Notes under the pieces: model-generated
What the model saw: the letters and a program-made list of their open reading frames with translations, nothing else
What the model was told of the DNA's origin: nothing
Database searches by the model: none
Made by a program: the position numbers and the translations under genes
Assembly (NCBI GenBank): GCA_010015655.1
Contig: ML976672.1
Coordinates: 942,809-1,006,808, forward strand
Length of the DNA: 64,000 nucleotides
From: Bimuria novae-zelandiae CBS 107.79
Taxonomy: Eukaryota; Ascomycota; Dothideomycetes; Pleosporales; Didymosphaeriaceae
Direction: 5' to 3'
Part shown: positions 41,796 to 54,716 of the stretch, one piece after another
Position numbering within the stretch: the stretch's first letter is position 1
Layout: every line of letters begins with the position of its first letter

Positions 41796-43396
41796 CTAGT
41801 AGTACGTGTCGACGACGTCCTGACCAGCTCGGATGGCCCATTCGACAATCTCCATGCCGTTGAGCCCGCTGGCCCAGAAGCTCTTGTTGCAGCCCTGAAG
41901 ACGGTTGAGGTAGCTATACGCGCCGTTTTTAAGCGCCTCGCTGCCGAAGTGTGGGAAGTAGTCCCATTTCCTGAACGCGCGGATATCGTCAGAACTTAAG
42001 TGCTCCGCTTGCGCTGTTAGGTTTCTCGGGTCTTTGTTGATCTTGGATATTGTCGTCTGAAGCAGGTCGCGCGCAGAGGCCTCGGACTGGAACTCGTCAT
42101 CCGGGCCCCAGGACCACGACGTCGAGACGTTCGACTCGGCGCTGAGACGCAAAACGGCGACTGGTGCTCCGATATCCGGTGGAGGAACGCTAGAGTTGGA
42201 GCTGTTTGCGATGTATGATACACCGAATGGAAGCGCGAATTCGACGGCGGACGAGAAGTAATTGTGCGTGTCCACTTCCGAAAACACCTCATATTCCTCT
42301 TCAGTGAAGTCGAGCCCGGCTCGTTCCAGATTTTCGATGTTTGGAGGAAACGCGAATATCAACGAATCGCATTCTTGTTTACCCCAGCGATAGAAGCTGC
42401 TGTAAGGCTTGGGTGCAGTGTATTTGACGACAGGGTTCTTCCCGGAACGATCGATGCAGCGCACTTCATGCGAGAGGTTGATCTTGACCTTGCAATCCTT
42501 CTTTTTTAGCCATTCCACCCAGATCTTGTTGAAGTCGGTATAGTACACGTTGTGTTGGCCCACGAATGCGGTGAGGATATCAGGCGTGAAGTACTGTAGG
42601 ATGTACAACTGCAAAGAGTTAGCAACTTTACACGGTCTCCACATCCGGACAATCGCTTACAGCTGGAACGACTCTGATGTCGCCGTATCCGTAGAGCGCC
42701 AGAGGATTCACGAGCAGCTGTGGAAGTATCGTGAAATTGTTCGTTCGGAACCATTCCTCCCCAGAAACGGTGAGGTTGTCAGGAACACCTTTCTGTTCTG
42801 GCGTTAGCCTGCTGTCCAAAATGCCGTCATTTTCCCCGTACCTTGTAGCTCGTGGTGCTAATGGGCGCAAAGTCGCGATTCCAGATCCTGACATATCGTG
42901 GTATCTCGGCCGCCACGAGTTGCAATGCTTGTGGGGAGAGCGCAGAAACTGGTCCGGTAGCGCCGGTCGTGATGTTGAAAAGGAATTGTGCGCGCGCACC
43001 GGCGAGTGCGAATTCTTCAATAGACACACCGGATTCGTCGATTACTTTCAGGGTCTCGGGGTAGGAGGCGTTCGAAAAAAAGGCGGCGCCAAGCGGGTGG
43101 AATATTCCTCTGCGAGGGTGGTCAGCCGCGTCTATGGCGCTTCGTCTCAACGTCGTGTGTAACACTCACTCTTCGTCGTAGTACGACTGGCATTTGCCGC
43201 CGACTGTAGCTTGCTTTTCGAATATTATTGAGTTAATGCCTTTTGCTTCCAGTCTCGCGGCCGCCGTCAATCCCGCCGGTCCTGCGCCTATGATGCAAAC
43301 TGGTGCTTTTGGTGGCTTCGTAGGCAAAGCTGATGCCGTCAGCCAGAGATATGTGAGTATGGGTAGCGCAAGAGAGTACTTGGTGTAGTGCCTCAT
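41796..43396 (-). CDS. secreted FAD-dependent amine oxidase-like oxidoreductase
   Basis: Four exons on the minus strand: 43396-43170, 43109-42842, 42792-42661 and 42608-41796, giving 479 aa. A signal peptide (YSLALPILTYLWLTASALP) precedes the FAD dinucleotide-binding motif VCIIGAGPAGLTAAARLEAKG (about residues 33-53), with the acidic residue of IIFEKQATVGGKC closing the fold. The C-terminal FAD contact is GLNGMEIVEWAIRAGQDVV near the end. This is the flavin amine oxidase/monooxygenase-like superfamily. The fungal secreted or vacuolar branch acts on amines or in secondary metabolism (cyclopiazonate-dehydrogenase-like). The start was chosen at the signal peptide; an in-frame upstream ATG gives a Cys/Arg-rich extension that looks non-coding. 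Substrate unknown. Confidence 0.85.
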
Positions 43397-44936
43397 CTTG
43401 GATGGTTTCAAAATGGGGAGCAAAAGTGATGCAGCGACATACCTGGAGCTTATACTGCAGCTGCATGCATGGCCCACGACCCTGCGTATCTGCTTTTGAG
43501 GGCGAACTGGCCTTTGGCTGCACGGTGCGTTGGCAATGATTCGATTGAGGAGCGCTAACTGAAGGGCTGGTTGCCGTCTCGACGCCATTGCTCGGATACT
43601 GAGCCTCGACGGGACAGGAACAGGGCGGAAAAGGTACCGTCTGGGAACACTGGGACGGCGGCTGCTCGTGCACAGAACTTTTGGGCATCGATCATGACGT
43701 TTGATGGCCCGGGAGCTGCTGCGAAAGCGTTAGAATTAATTTAGAAACAATCCCCCTGATCATAATAGTTTCCAGGGAAACCGATGCGTTGCAAAATTAT
43801 GCTTCGCCTCGTCATGATTGCAAGCAGGTCTTTTTTGGCCAGGCGAGCCAAGGTCATAGAAACAGGCGATTTCTAGCGAAGCGATGAACATCGACATGCG
43901 GTGTACAGCTGTACAACAGATGTCATGATGCATGATGCAAGGCTGATTGTGCATGCAGATGCGTGCATTGCCGAGGTGCGCCCATTCCCAGCCCTACCCA
44001 ACGCTACGTTTCGGGCTCCACACTCTCCAGGAAATCGGGTGGTTCCTGACCCTTTAAATGTGTCGCATGGCCTTCAAGTTGCGAGCATCGAAGACCAGTC
44101 GTATACCGTGCATGACTTGCTCGAGATGGATGCATCGAAAATCGTGACGCCTGGGATGGCTTTTCGGCGGCTGGCTGCGTTGGCCCGCATCGAGTATTGA
44201 GCCACGAGCCAGCGCAGCCGGATGCCAGCTCAGCACCCTCAGCTACGACCCAAAATGCGACCACGATGAAAGGACGAGATGGAGAAACAGTGAAGTGATC
44301 GCGAAATGATATCATGGAAGCACTGACGTGCAGACGGCGAGCTGAAGCGAGAACGAAATTTCGAAGGCGGGCGGTCGCACCATGAATGAGACTGGCCACT
44401 CTGGCGCTCGAGCGCAACGATCAACTGACTCGATCTGTGAGAACACCAGGCTGCGAACTCGTCATGGAAGACTATGCTAACGGCCAAGTCACCGACGGTA
44501 GTATGCCAGGGAATCGAGGAAGCTTGGGGGCAAGGGGACTCGCGGACTCACCGGCTGTGCACTGAGTAATGATGATGTGCTGCGACATCAAGAAGAAGCT
44601 GCATCTACGTTAGTGGTCGCCGAGAATAACAAACGCGAATCATGAGCGCAGTGAAGATGAATCAACATGGTTTGATTTCATATCATTGCTTGCGCCAGAC
44701 GCCTTCGCTAACACTGGATGAGAGGGATATCGTGCGCCAAAGACCTGCGAAAACCAATATTCCTTTCCAACTGAATTTTGGACCGAAGAGAAAAGGAGAT
44801 GTGTTGAGCAGGAGTGATCCGGTTGAGATTCTAGGTATACTCAAGGCAAAGAAAGGCGGCACGGTTGCTGCGCCGTACGCAGTGCCGTGGCACAGATTAA
44901 AATAAAAGTAAGAAAGAATGTGGGACGAGCGAAGGG
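43397..44936. other. 1.5-kb intergenic region
   Basis: No supported gene on either strand. Confidence 0.5.
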
Positions 44937-46129
44937 TCAATACATGTACGTCTTCTGTTGCTCTATATCGGAATCGAAACGACTCTTGTCCGTGACACCA
45001 CTCATCGGTCGTAAGCCATGACTGACGTGCACATGTGCACTGCTGTCCGGTCGAGAGTCGTTGTCTGTGAGTTTCCGGGTATCCATCTCGACTTGGTCGA
45101 GAACGGGTGTCACCTTCTCCTTCTTGCGGCTATGCGACGAGTCGTTGGCGTATCTGGATGCGTTGGCCCGAGCTTTCGTAGGAAAGAGTAGAGGCTTCAA
45201 CGCTGGAATGCAACCGCAGATCACACCAACATTCGTTTCGATGGCGGTCCACAGCCAGATCTCGTATCCGTACCAGGTCGCGTCATATGTCTTGTACAGC
45301 ACGTAGTGCACCCAATAGGCGCGGAAGCTACCTGCCACAACGATGACACCGCCAATACCGAAGAGGATGGCGAGACCGACGCGCTGTACCATAGGGAGCG
45401 ACAGGCTAAACAGGGTAGGAATAGGAAGCGCGTAGATCATAAAGTCGGTCACGACATTAAACACCGACTGGACGACCAAAGGCGGGCCTTCCGGAATACA
45501 ATCACCATCGCCGGCGAGCAAATTCCAGTAACTGGAAATCGGACTGCGTACGGTCAGTTGTGCGAAAATCTACCATGAAGAGGGACGCCTACATGCACTG
45601 TACCCATAAGGCAATGAGGAAGGTGAGGAAGGCCGCTGTTACTATGCCCAAGGTGGCCCACACCAGCTTCCGGAAAGTCGACTTGTTGGGTGCGATACGA
45701 AAATAAGAGACCAGGATGGACAGTTTGACGAAGCTCGAGGCCAAGACGAAGAGAGTCTGGCCGGCCATGGAGGCCTTCCGGCCATTCTGCAGGAGTGGAA
45801 TAGTTGCATCCCAGACGTGGATATTCCAACCATACAACTGGACTGCCATGATGATCAAAGCCGTGGTAAGACATGAGAATACCTGACTTTGTCAACAAAG
45901 ATCCTTTCACGAGACCAATTTGACTTACCATTGCGGCTACCATGAGATAGTCATCCCACCAACTTTTGTGCAACCATCCGATCCGAACCCAAAGCCGCAG
46001 AATAACGCAGATGAGAGCAATGGGCACGAGTGTTAGTTCCACTATCTTGAGACCAGGTCCTCGGGTAATAGGGTCGACGTAGTTCGGCTTCGGCCAGTGG
46101 GCGCGGACTTCAGGCGGAGGAAACCTCAT
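44937..46129 (-). CDS. seven-helix fungal rhodopsin-type (SAT4/Pth11-like) membrane protein
   Basis: Three exons: 46129-45929, 45882-45593 and 45543-44937, giving 365 aa. Seven hydrophobic segments are visible, starting with [22 protein letters not shown]. The family signature WWDDYLM follows TM1. Other family features are [35 protein letters not shown] and the last helix pair ending [18 protein letters not shown]. The cytosolic tail is Lys/Asp/Ser-rich. This is the large fungal rhodopsin-domain family (PF20684), which includes Pth11-like putative receptors; no CFEM domain is present. A sensing role at the plasma membrane is inferred; ligand unknown. Intron phases (0 and 2) agree. Confidence 0.88.
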
Positions 46130-48881
46130 GACGGGAGACAGCGATTGTCGGAGTACGTGATGTACTCCGACGAGTTACGTGGGAGGAGACAAAGTCTCGA
46201 CTTCAAAGCACCCCGCGATGACTATGGTGGTGTTTTTGTTCGATAGGCAAAGGTAGGAACCGGACTTGGACAAGGCGTCACCACTTTCCGGGAGCATAGG
46301 ACAGGTATTGTTATATGCTTCCCCACGGACGGCACAGTCCACTGCTCAGCTAGGCGGGCCAGGGCTGTCTCCACAATGGCGAAGTCGGTGCAGCCAAGTA
46401 CATGCAGGATGCTATGTTTCTCGCCCCGAGTGGAACATGGACGAGACGCTACGCGGTAGTAGAACGCGGGTACTGGATGACATGCCGCGACCCATTTCCA
46501 GGGGTCTAGGTACATTGCTCCTTTCAGTCAGAGCAGACGGAGCGTGACTTGCGACTATCAATACCAGGCACTTTGCTCAGTGGCTGTATGCGGTGGGTCT
46601 CGTCGCCGCCAGGAACAGGCAAGTTGTTGATGTAGCATCCCAGTGGTCAGCTCTGCAAGGCGCCTTCGGGAAACGCGGACCAATGACAAGCGGGATGCAA
46701 GGATTGTCCGGTGGCGGCGCTTCCGGCCGCCCTGCCCACCACGATGCTGCGCCATGTGATTTGGAGGCCATTGTATTGAGCCGTATCGCGATATATGGGG
46801 CGTGAGTCGAGATTCTTGTTGAAAACCCCGCCGTACAATATGGCCTGAGACTGTCTTTGCTGAGGGAAATCGAGCCTTCCTACTTCTGTCCAAGCGCCTC
46901 GGGTGATCGTCCAATCACTCTATTCTACCGCAGGGAAATCCACAACACCATTTCTACCACAGCAAATCAATTCTCAGATCTGACAGCAGCTGTGATTGTA
47001 TGTGACAGTGCCGTTGAAGCGGATGGAGAGGGAGAGGGGCCGCGTCTTGAGCCGTCTCCCTTGCGGTCTCACGCAATGCGGCCCTTCAATGGACCCTCTG
47101 TTTCTTGCCGCTCCTCGTGGGCGGCCCGTAGTGGTGGCCTGTGGGCCATCAGCATTCGTATCCTCTTCGAGGCGAGGAACATCTGCATCCTCTTTGGGGA
47201 CAGTGGAGTTTATCTCAGGACTAGCCTCCAGAAGCTGTTGCCGCGGAACGACTCACAGCTCTCCAGACAGTAAGCGTTATATTTGTCCCAGAGAAGTCAT
47301 CCTAGCAGGGCTGGATACAATTGGTTGAGACTTATATCGTAGTGGAAAGCTGAACTTGGGGCCTATTTTCCGCTTACTGTGCGAACACGAGACTGTCGAG
47401 ATGCCTTCTTTCCTCTAGTCTGACCCGGCTCGACTTACTTCGTCTCGTGTCTAACCCTGTCCTCTCTCTTGGTAGGAAGAATATTTTCCGCCCACTTCAA
47501 AGTGTTTGCAAGGCAGACTTTTTTATACGTGCGGCAGGTGGGACCAGGGCTGCATCTACTTGCCCGATTTGGCCCCTCCGGTGAATACTAATCTGGCAGG
47601 AATCGTCCAGGTACACATGCTCAATCAAGTGAACAAATGACAGCATTCTCCTACGTTTCTGGTCTTCTTTAAACCCCTCTTTTACATACATAAGTGTCTT
47701 ATCCCCAAGTGCGGGGCCTGCAGAGGCATTACAGTCTCAACAGAAACGGCAACGCATCAGCATTTCGTATCCACAGGCATCGAACATCGACGATGGAGGC
47801 AACCATCAAGTGCTGGGAAAATACTAGGCAATCGTCAAGATCAGCAAGGCGGTCGGACAGTTTCCGTTCGACCAGTGTCGCCGATGAGGGACACGGCAGA
47901 TACGACATCACTATCACATCCGGCCCCTGCACGATCATCGCTCTTGACAACGCCACCTAAACCCACCTTAGAATCTCCTGCTGTGTCGAACACAAGCTGG
48001 TGTATCGCCAATTCTGTTATGTTTTAGTCCTCGAAGTATGACCGAAGTCCGTACCGAAGGCGCCGGGCGCGCGGGTGCGGCACAACCGCCCCATCTATCT
48101 TGAGGATGTTTCGGAGAAACCGTCTATATACTTAGATGTGCATATACAATGCCATTGTAGCTGAAAATAGAAGGAGACTCTGGTGTTTCGGATATCTCCG
48201 CATGCGGTATCTATACTGTCCTAAAAGGCCCTCACGAACCGTTCGTGCGGGTCTGCCCAGCACACTAATGCCCAAGTTGAATGCGTATCAATCACTGCTC
48301 GTTTCTGATCTGTTATCGTGTAACGTATGACGGACATGCCGCCGTAACGGAGACTCGCAATTTGCGCCACAGGCGAAAGAAGAGATGTACCAGTGTTCAC
48401 AGTGCGGAGAAGCTACAATGGTCTTACACTTTGTCCGATTGTGGAACTCACACAACAAAAATCATTGATGGCGTTGTGGTTTGACTGTATCTGTTCTATC
48501 TCCTTAACCTCTGAAGATACCCTTGCATCAAAGGGTGGACCCGCCTTGGGCAATGATATTGTGTATAGATAAACTCGTGACGGAAATTATCACATGGTAT
48601 TCGTGGTTGTAAGTTTCACTCTTAGGCGGTGAATGGATAGTACCAATCGTGACAACACAAGGTAGAGTAGACAGTTCTATTCAGAGATGTCTTAGTCCTG
48701 TGTGTTACCTCTAGATAAGTAATACAGTGGCTGACTGTACCTACTCTGTACCCGGCCGCTTGGAGTAGAAGGGCTGGTCTGGTTCTTACAAACTATCTAA
48801 ACATTCGCATCCATTTTAAGCATTTCTACCAACACTCCCCGAATTTGTAGTTAGAGCAACGCTATTCCTACTTCTTTCTGC
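46130..48881. other. 2.75-kb region with no supported gene
   Basis: Many short frames exist on both strands, but none has a start, splice pattern or domain I can defend. This is the longest gene-poor stretch outside the AT-rich island. Confidence 0.4.
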
Positions 48882-50014
48882 CTATGAACTTGGTACAATT
48901 GGCAAAGCAGTATAATCGCGCGCAGCGCTTCTCGTCCGAACCCCCTTCCGACAAGTACTCTGCGGAAATACACGGTCCAATCTGCTCAAACTTCCCATCG
49001 TCACACCTCCCACTGCCGAGACGCTTCCATCCAGCGAAACCGTCGTAAAAGTCGCGATGCCCTCTACTGACGTCGCACTCGGCGTCTCCATAACAATCTT
49101 CTGAGAAACCGCCACCGAATACATGGACATGAAGCTCGGCTCCGCAGCCACAACGCTCGTTTTGGTCTCATTCAAGCTCTCCGGATCCAAGCTCTGCAAC
49201 CCATCACACCACCTCGCTCTCGTCACCTCCCCACAGAACAACGTATTGCAAGGCATTGCGCACGGTATCCCGGGATTAATGTAGACATTCAAAGCCTCCG
49301 GCCACGTCCAGCCTCGCAGTCCCATCCGCGCCGCCGTGCCAATCGGCTGCCCTTTTCTCTCTGGTGGACACGCGCAATATTCTTTCTTGCAAATCGCCCC
49401 AGGCCCACAAGGCTTCGCACCGTTCAAGCTGCATTTCTGGAGAGGACACGGAGGAGGGTCTTGGCCTGCAGCAGTAGGAATGTCGGAGTCTTGTTGCCCG
49501 GTTATCGCGTTGTATTCGCCTACACCTGCAGGCTGGGGCGACGGCTGGGCGGGAGATGGAAGAAGCGAGGCAGAGACGGGGCGCGAGTTAGGGTGCAGCG
49601 GTGACCTTGGGGACAGCGGTTGCAGTTTAGGCTTCGGGAGAGACAAACTATCCAGGGAGCTGGGTCGAAGTCATCGATCATTTGGGATCGGGCGTTGTCT
49701 TTCCATGGCGACATGGGTTCGAGCGAGAGAGGTTCGTGATTGTCAGGATTGCGAGACGACATTGAATTTAAGGGGTAATGTGTTTCCACGTAAGGATCTG
49801 GGACAGGATTCGTGTCCACTACCTGTCGAGGTAGGTCATGACTATCTGGTACCAGCTGAATGCACTGAGAGAGTTGATGCACATATTGCAGATGAGGCGC
49901 GGGTGCAGGGGAAGAATCGATGAGGGGGCAAGACCATAGCAAGAGCAAGCAAACTATCATCGTGCCAAACAAGAAACCATGGAGTTGAACGCCAGCTAGG
50001 GGCCGCGGAGACAT
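48882..50014 (-). CDS. cysteine-rich secreted/membrane-anchored protein with an apparent frameshift
   Basis: The N-terminal frame from ATG 50014 begins MSPRPLAGVQLHGFLFGTMIVCLLLLWSCPL, a signal peptide or anchor, and runs coding-like to about 49665. From there the plausible protein continues in another frame to 48882: a Pro/Ser-rich stretch, then a compact Cys block (CPLQKCSLNGAKPCGPGAIC, then YCACPPERKG) that looks EGF-like, followed by RGWTWPEALNVYINPGIPC and PCNTLFCGEV. I tried introns: acceptors near 49660-49670 need a phase-2 donor and none is credible. So a single-base shift (real mutation or assembly error) near 49665 is the simplest reading. Cell-surface or secreted by inference; no named function. 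Confidence 0.45.
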
Positions 50015-50241
50015 CTGAACTCGTCCGAAACGGTAGGCAGAAACGCAAGGGAGGGCCCAGTGAGATGCGGGAAGAATGCGGGGCAATAAACAAGCGTACC
50101 ACAGACAACAACAAACATCATTGATACTGTGTCTAATTGAAACACATAATTATAATCGAGCCCGAGTCGTTTTAGGCTCGTCGATCTCAGTTCGATCATC
50201 CCTCGCACCTTCCGCAACTGCGATATCAAGCAACGGGCATC

Positions 50242-51147
50242 TTACCACTTCTCCACGGCTGGCCTCAGATCGAGCTCCCACGTGAAGTTGGTGACGGGCT
50301 GTGTGTGCAGGTACCAGTAGTCGTTCGCAATCTTCATGATTTAGCTAAGACTGTGAGAGGGTGAGGATTATTACTTACCCCGTCTGCGTTTAACTTAGCC
50401 TCCGGGCCTAGCTCCTTCAACCATTCACGCGTGCGAGAGATATCAATCACCCCATCGATAATAGCGTGGCTGACATGGACACCTTGTTTGGTGTTAGTGC
50501 TAGACGCTAAGCTATCTAAGTCACGTGTAGGGGGTATCTAACACACCTTTTGGTCCGAACTCCCTAGCGAGACTCTGGCTGAGCGCTCGCAGCGCCCACT
50601 TCCCGGTGGAGAAAGACGACATCTGCGCATTGCTCTTCACGGAAGCGGTTGCGCCGGTGAAGATAAGTGAGGGTGGATGTTGAGACTTCTGCTGTACGCC
50701 TTTGAGAAGGAACGGAAGGGTGGCTTGGGAGAACAGAAAGCCACCCGTTGCGCTAACAGCGAGCGACTGCATGAAAGAATCCTCCGACAGCTCGAGGAAG
50801 GGCTTTCGTTGGAAGCCGCCAGAGGCGTTGAAGATAGCTGCCTGTTATATTTTGTCAGGTGTTGCACAAAGCGTCGATTCGTAAATACGCACAGCAGCTC
50901 CCACATCAGGCCCAAACTCCTTCTTGATGATTTCTACCGCATTTTGAACGCTTTTCGAATCCGACACATCGGTGCTGATACCAATCGCCTTGCCGCCGCT
51001 TGAGTTGATCTCCTCGGCCAGGCTCTTAAAGTTCTCGGGATTGCGTGCTAAGAGCACGACCGGGTACGCGGCTGCAAATTTGCGAGCAACGGAGGCTCCT
51101 GTGCCAGCACCCACACCTGCGACGATTGCAATCAACTTAGAAGCCAT
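50242..51147 (-). CDS. short-chain dehydrogenase/reductase-like protein
   Basis: Four exons: 51147-50893, 50841-50547, 50482-50379 and 50331-50242, giving 247 aa. The Rossmann start LIAIVAGVGAGTGASVARKFA (about residues 5-25) has the glycine pattern of SDRs, and VVLLARNPENFKSL follows strand 2. FNASGGF (about 90) corresponds to the NAG motif. In the catalytic segment the usual Tyr-x3-Lys reads SSFSTGKWALRALSQSLARE, so Lys is kept but Tyr is replaced by Phe/Ser. The tail YWYLHTQPVTNFTWELDLRPAVEKW is typical of this atypical fungal/bacterial subgroup. Cofactor binding is likely; catalysis is uncertain because Tyr is missing. Confidence 0.87.
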
Positions 51148-51708
51148 TTCAATCAACGATTTAATAATGTAAGTCAAGACAGAGGGGATAAGGTGGTAGA
51201 TAGAATGTAGAAAGAGGTTCGGTGCTACGAGCGGGGCAGTAGATTTTATGTCACACCTCGCCTATGTATAATGTGCTTTGATTCTAAACTGGAAGTGTTT
51301 AGTAAAGAGCTATATGGTGGTGCAATGTTGGCGTCGTATTGCGGAGCTCGGAGACCGAGCAACGTCATGATTGTTAAGCTAAACGGGCACTACGGTAATG
51401 AACCTCAGCCAGGTACGACTTCCGAACACTGAAAAAGGAGCGTCAAACCATCCTTATTTCCCTACCCAACTCGCGAGTACTAGCTGCACAGTGGCAGTAA
51501 AATGAATGAAACTGTGTCCACGAATTTACCACCCAGTTGTAATTTCTGGGACATTTCAAGATTTCCTACAAAGATCCCGACCGGTAACGAAATTGCGCCA
51601 CGCTACAGCGTGTTTCCGAAGATGCGATATGTGTATGACATGGTCTAGCTGGTACTGCGAGCATAATTGCGAAGCGTTTCGTTGTTTTGCGCTACCCACT
51701 TGGCCGCC
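51148..51708. other. intergenic between SDR and methyltransferase genes
   Basis: 560 bp without a supported gene. Confidence 0.5.
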
Positions 51709-52736
51709 TCACTTGGTGAGGGTACCGAAACGGTGGGGAACAGTCATGAACCTGAAGGTGAAGACGCAATGTTAGTCGAGCCACATTAACCTCGTATCCG
51801 GCTTTTACGCACCAGGTTTCTTCTGGGGGCTGCATAAGATCAATTCTGTCCCATGATCCCGCGTTCCTGAGACTCTGTTCGGTGTCTGCACCACGACTTG
51901 TATAAGCTAAGGGTGCAATGAACTATGGAAATGGAAAGGACGTACCTCTACATAGCTCGCAACCGCCAACAACGTGCGGCCAAAACAAATTCACAATAGC
52001 TGACCGTTATGTAAGCTGTCGATCCCCTGTTAAGTAGATGGAACGAACCTTGATAGAGCCTCATGAACCAGTTTCCGTTGTGCTTCACATGTTCGAACAC
52101 GTACCACCTTCCCCCTTTCTTCAAGTATTGGTAAAGTTCTGCAATATTCTTTTCAGGTTTTGGAATGCCGCAAAGACAGAGAAGCGTAACGATGCAATCC
52201 ACGCTTCCCTTTTCGATTTTATGGGTCTTGCCGTCGATGCCGGTAGCTTCGATCTTGTCAATGGTCTCTATCCCAGCCGGAATGATGTTGTAGACGCCGT
52301 CAAGCCCGGCCTGGTGAACTCGCATCCGCAAGTCCGAATGCGCATCCACATTCGGCTCGACGCCGTAAACCTTGAGATCGCCCGTATTGGCTTTGACATA
52401 GAGGTCAACCCAGAATCCGGGACCGGGACCTATGTCCAGTATAACGCCGCTAACCGGAGCTACCACAGGCTTATCAACGACCCTGGCCTGGCTCACGCGA
52501 CCTTCCAAAAGAGCTGTGATGCGGGGTCCATTCATCACTCGGATGTTTGCCCCGGCGTGGTTCCAAAATGCACTGAACCAAGCATCTTGAATTTTGGCCA
52601 GAGAGAGGTTTTGCAAAGGCTCAGTTTGCAGCAAGCGCTTCAACGCGCCGGGGAGGTAGGATATAGCAATACCCAGGAACTGCCATGGAAGGAGCAGCGA
52701 CAGAAGGATTCGGAAGAAAGGATGCGCTGAAGCCAT
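51709..52736 (-). CDS. SAM-dependent methyltransferase with N-terminal membrane segment
   Basis: Four exons: 52736-52049, 51999-51946, 51885-51813 and 51751-51709, giving 285 aa. A hydrophobic N-terminus (FFRILLSLLLPWQFLGIAISYLP) should anchor it to a membrane. The SAM-binding motif I is ILDIGPGPGFWVDLY (about residue 99), with the acidic ribose contact in VYGVEPN. DCIVTLLCLCGIPKPEK is motif II and WYVFEHV follows. The spliced C-terminus reads AIVNLFWPHVVGGCEL...RNAGSWDRIDL...FMTVPHRFGTLTK, the usual end of this UbiE/METTL7-like class I family. Unspliced translation would stop early, so the three small 3' exons matter. Substrate unknown. Confidence 0.87.
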
Positions 52737-54096
52737 GCTCGATGCTAGAGAATTGAAGAGGAACGGAAAGGTGAGGTTATGTTGCTGCCAAAGTCAAAGG
52801 TTTGGGGAACAAGCTTTGGGTCGAGTGACAGCACTATCTCTAGGCAGGCGCCGAGGAATTTTATAGCTAACTTCGCGGGTAGGCACCTGTCAGCGGTAGT
52901 GTATCTGGTCCCTGCCATCCGATATCGAGTGAGGTGTAGATTTGTGCGCTATACTGTGTCCGGAAAACATTCAGGGAAGCTTGACAAGCTCATTTGCCTA
53001 GTTCTATCAAGACGACATGTGATCCCGGCAGTCTAATCGAAACATCAGTGTATGTGCATTAGCGCTGTTATGCCTATGGTGATGTAGTGGTATCCGTAAT
53101 TGGAAGCCTCGCTTGCCTGCTGCGCCCCCGCCTCGTTGGACCAACAGAGGCAAAAGTATTTTACGATCAATGCATCAATGGAATCGTTGGGTGGGAGCTA
53201 TAGGGGGCTTTCTTCCTTTGTATGGACGCTGAGCAAGCACGCAGTAGCATCAATGGAATATAAATTTATTTGGTCCATAATCATGTGGACGACCGGTTTA
53301 GATATTCGATACGGTACTTTGAAAGTATGACTCATTAGCTTCAATTGCCTTATTGGATTGGAAGGTGAGCAGGAATGATATTGGAAATATGACCAGGAGT
53401 AAGAGTCAGAAGACAGTGCATATCGAAGGTCTATGTACCAGCCAGTAACTGAGGGGTCTACGGACAGGCGTGCTCGCGGTACAACAGACAATCGGGTAGC
53501 AAAACGTCTGTTTGTGCGTTTTAAAATCCCGAAGCGGATTGAAGGAACATCTATATCATAGGGCAATGTAACAAACCCTAAAATCAGCTGCGACGCAAAA
53601 CTTTCCACCGAGAAGCACAAAGTTTTGCTAGTAGTAATGTCTCTCACCATCAAACCGCAACCTTCATCGTGAACTCGGAAGCGGTCTGCAGGCGAGGATG
53701 GCTTTTTCAAGGCCACCTTGAATCAATCTTCGCTAGTCGTATAACTTATAGCAACCATCGAGAAGGGTTGAAAAGTAGATAAACCTAGCGTGTGGGAGTG
53801 TGTCGCAGACGGCAGGACTGAGATTGGGCAACGCAACACAGTGCACGGTACTCTGAAGGTGGTATCGCTCGTGATCGTAACCTATGTCGTTGTTACATGC
53901 CTTTGTAGGCGTGCCACTGGCCCAAGCTGAACTGACATAACGCCTCTACTTTTCCATGCATGATGGCATATCCGGAAGGGGTGAAGACATGTTATGCATT
54001 CCGTCCGCTCGATGTGTAAAGAGGTACAGCCTGCGCCTATTCCCCGGGCATCCCAGCCATGAAATTGTCGTCAATCAGAGAAAAGCACGCCACCAT
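52737..54096. other. 1.36-kb intergenic region
   Basis: No confident gene. A 172-codon minus-strand frame at 53198-53716 has no recognisable domain and was not called. Confidence 0.45.
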
Positions 54097-54716
54097 CTAC
54101 GCCTCGGACTTCTTCTTCTGAGCCTCGCGGCCCTGGCTTATCCTCTCGAGGATGTTCTCACGGTCCTGCCTACGTCAGTCCGTCATTCTGCACTGTCCCT
54201 GCGTCCAGCGCACCTTGTCGAGCTTGAGCTTTGTGATGACGACCTTGGAGGCGTCGATGGGAATCGGAACGGATTGGCCGTTGCTCTTCTCACGGACAAC
54301 TGTGGGGTTGTAAGCCTGTGGGAAAACCGTGCGCGGAGGAAGGGTGTACGCACCACCGTTGATGTGAAGGGCGAACTTGAGGCGGTAGACGGATGTGACC
54401 TTGCCCTCACGACCCTTGTTGGTTCCACGCACGATCAAGATCTCGTCCTGGCATTGTTCAGTTATACGTCGGGGAATAGGCGTGGCTCGAGAGTGCGTAC
54501 GTCTTTTCGGACCGGGATGCTTCGCACGTTGTGCTTCTCGCGGAGCTCCTTGCTGAGCGGCGCCTGTCATGGTCAACATCGTCCGCCCAACCTGGACTTC
54601 CTTCCTCGGGACCCACGAACCGACATGATAACGCGACGGAAGCTGCTGGGAGCGCTGAAGTGCGCCTTGCGCGACTTGCGGCGCGAGCTCGCGACGGATT
54701 GCTGAACCTTGGTCAT
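54097..54716 (-). CDS. RPL26: 60S ribosomal protein L26 (uL24)
   Basis: Four exons: 54716-54621, 54563-54501, 54447-54214 and 54165-54097, giving 153 aa. The N-terminus [25 protein letters not shown] and [30 protein letters not shown] are near-universal for eukaryotic L26. The KOW motif is [21 protein letters not shown] (about residues 54-74). The third exon ends KLKLDK and the fourth begins DRENILERI. It binds 25S/28S rRNA near the exit tunnel. Phases are 0 at all junctions. It is divergent from the AT-hook gene. Confidence 0.96.

Noticed and set aside
53198..53716. Minus-strand 172-codon frame
   Set aside because: Long for chance but no domain, no good start context and no partner exons; kept out of the gene list.
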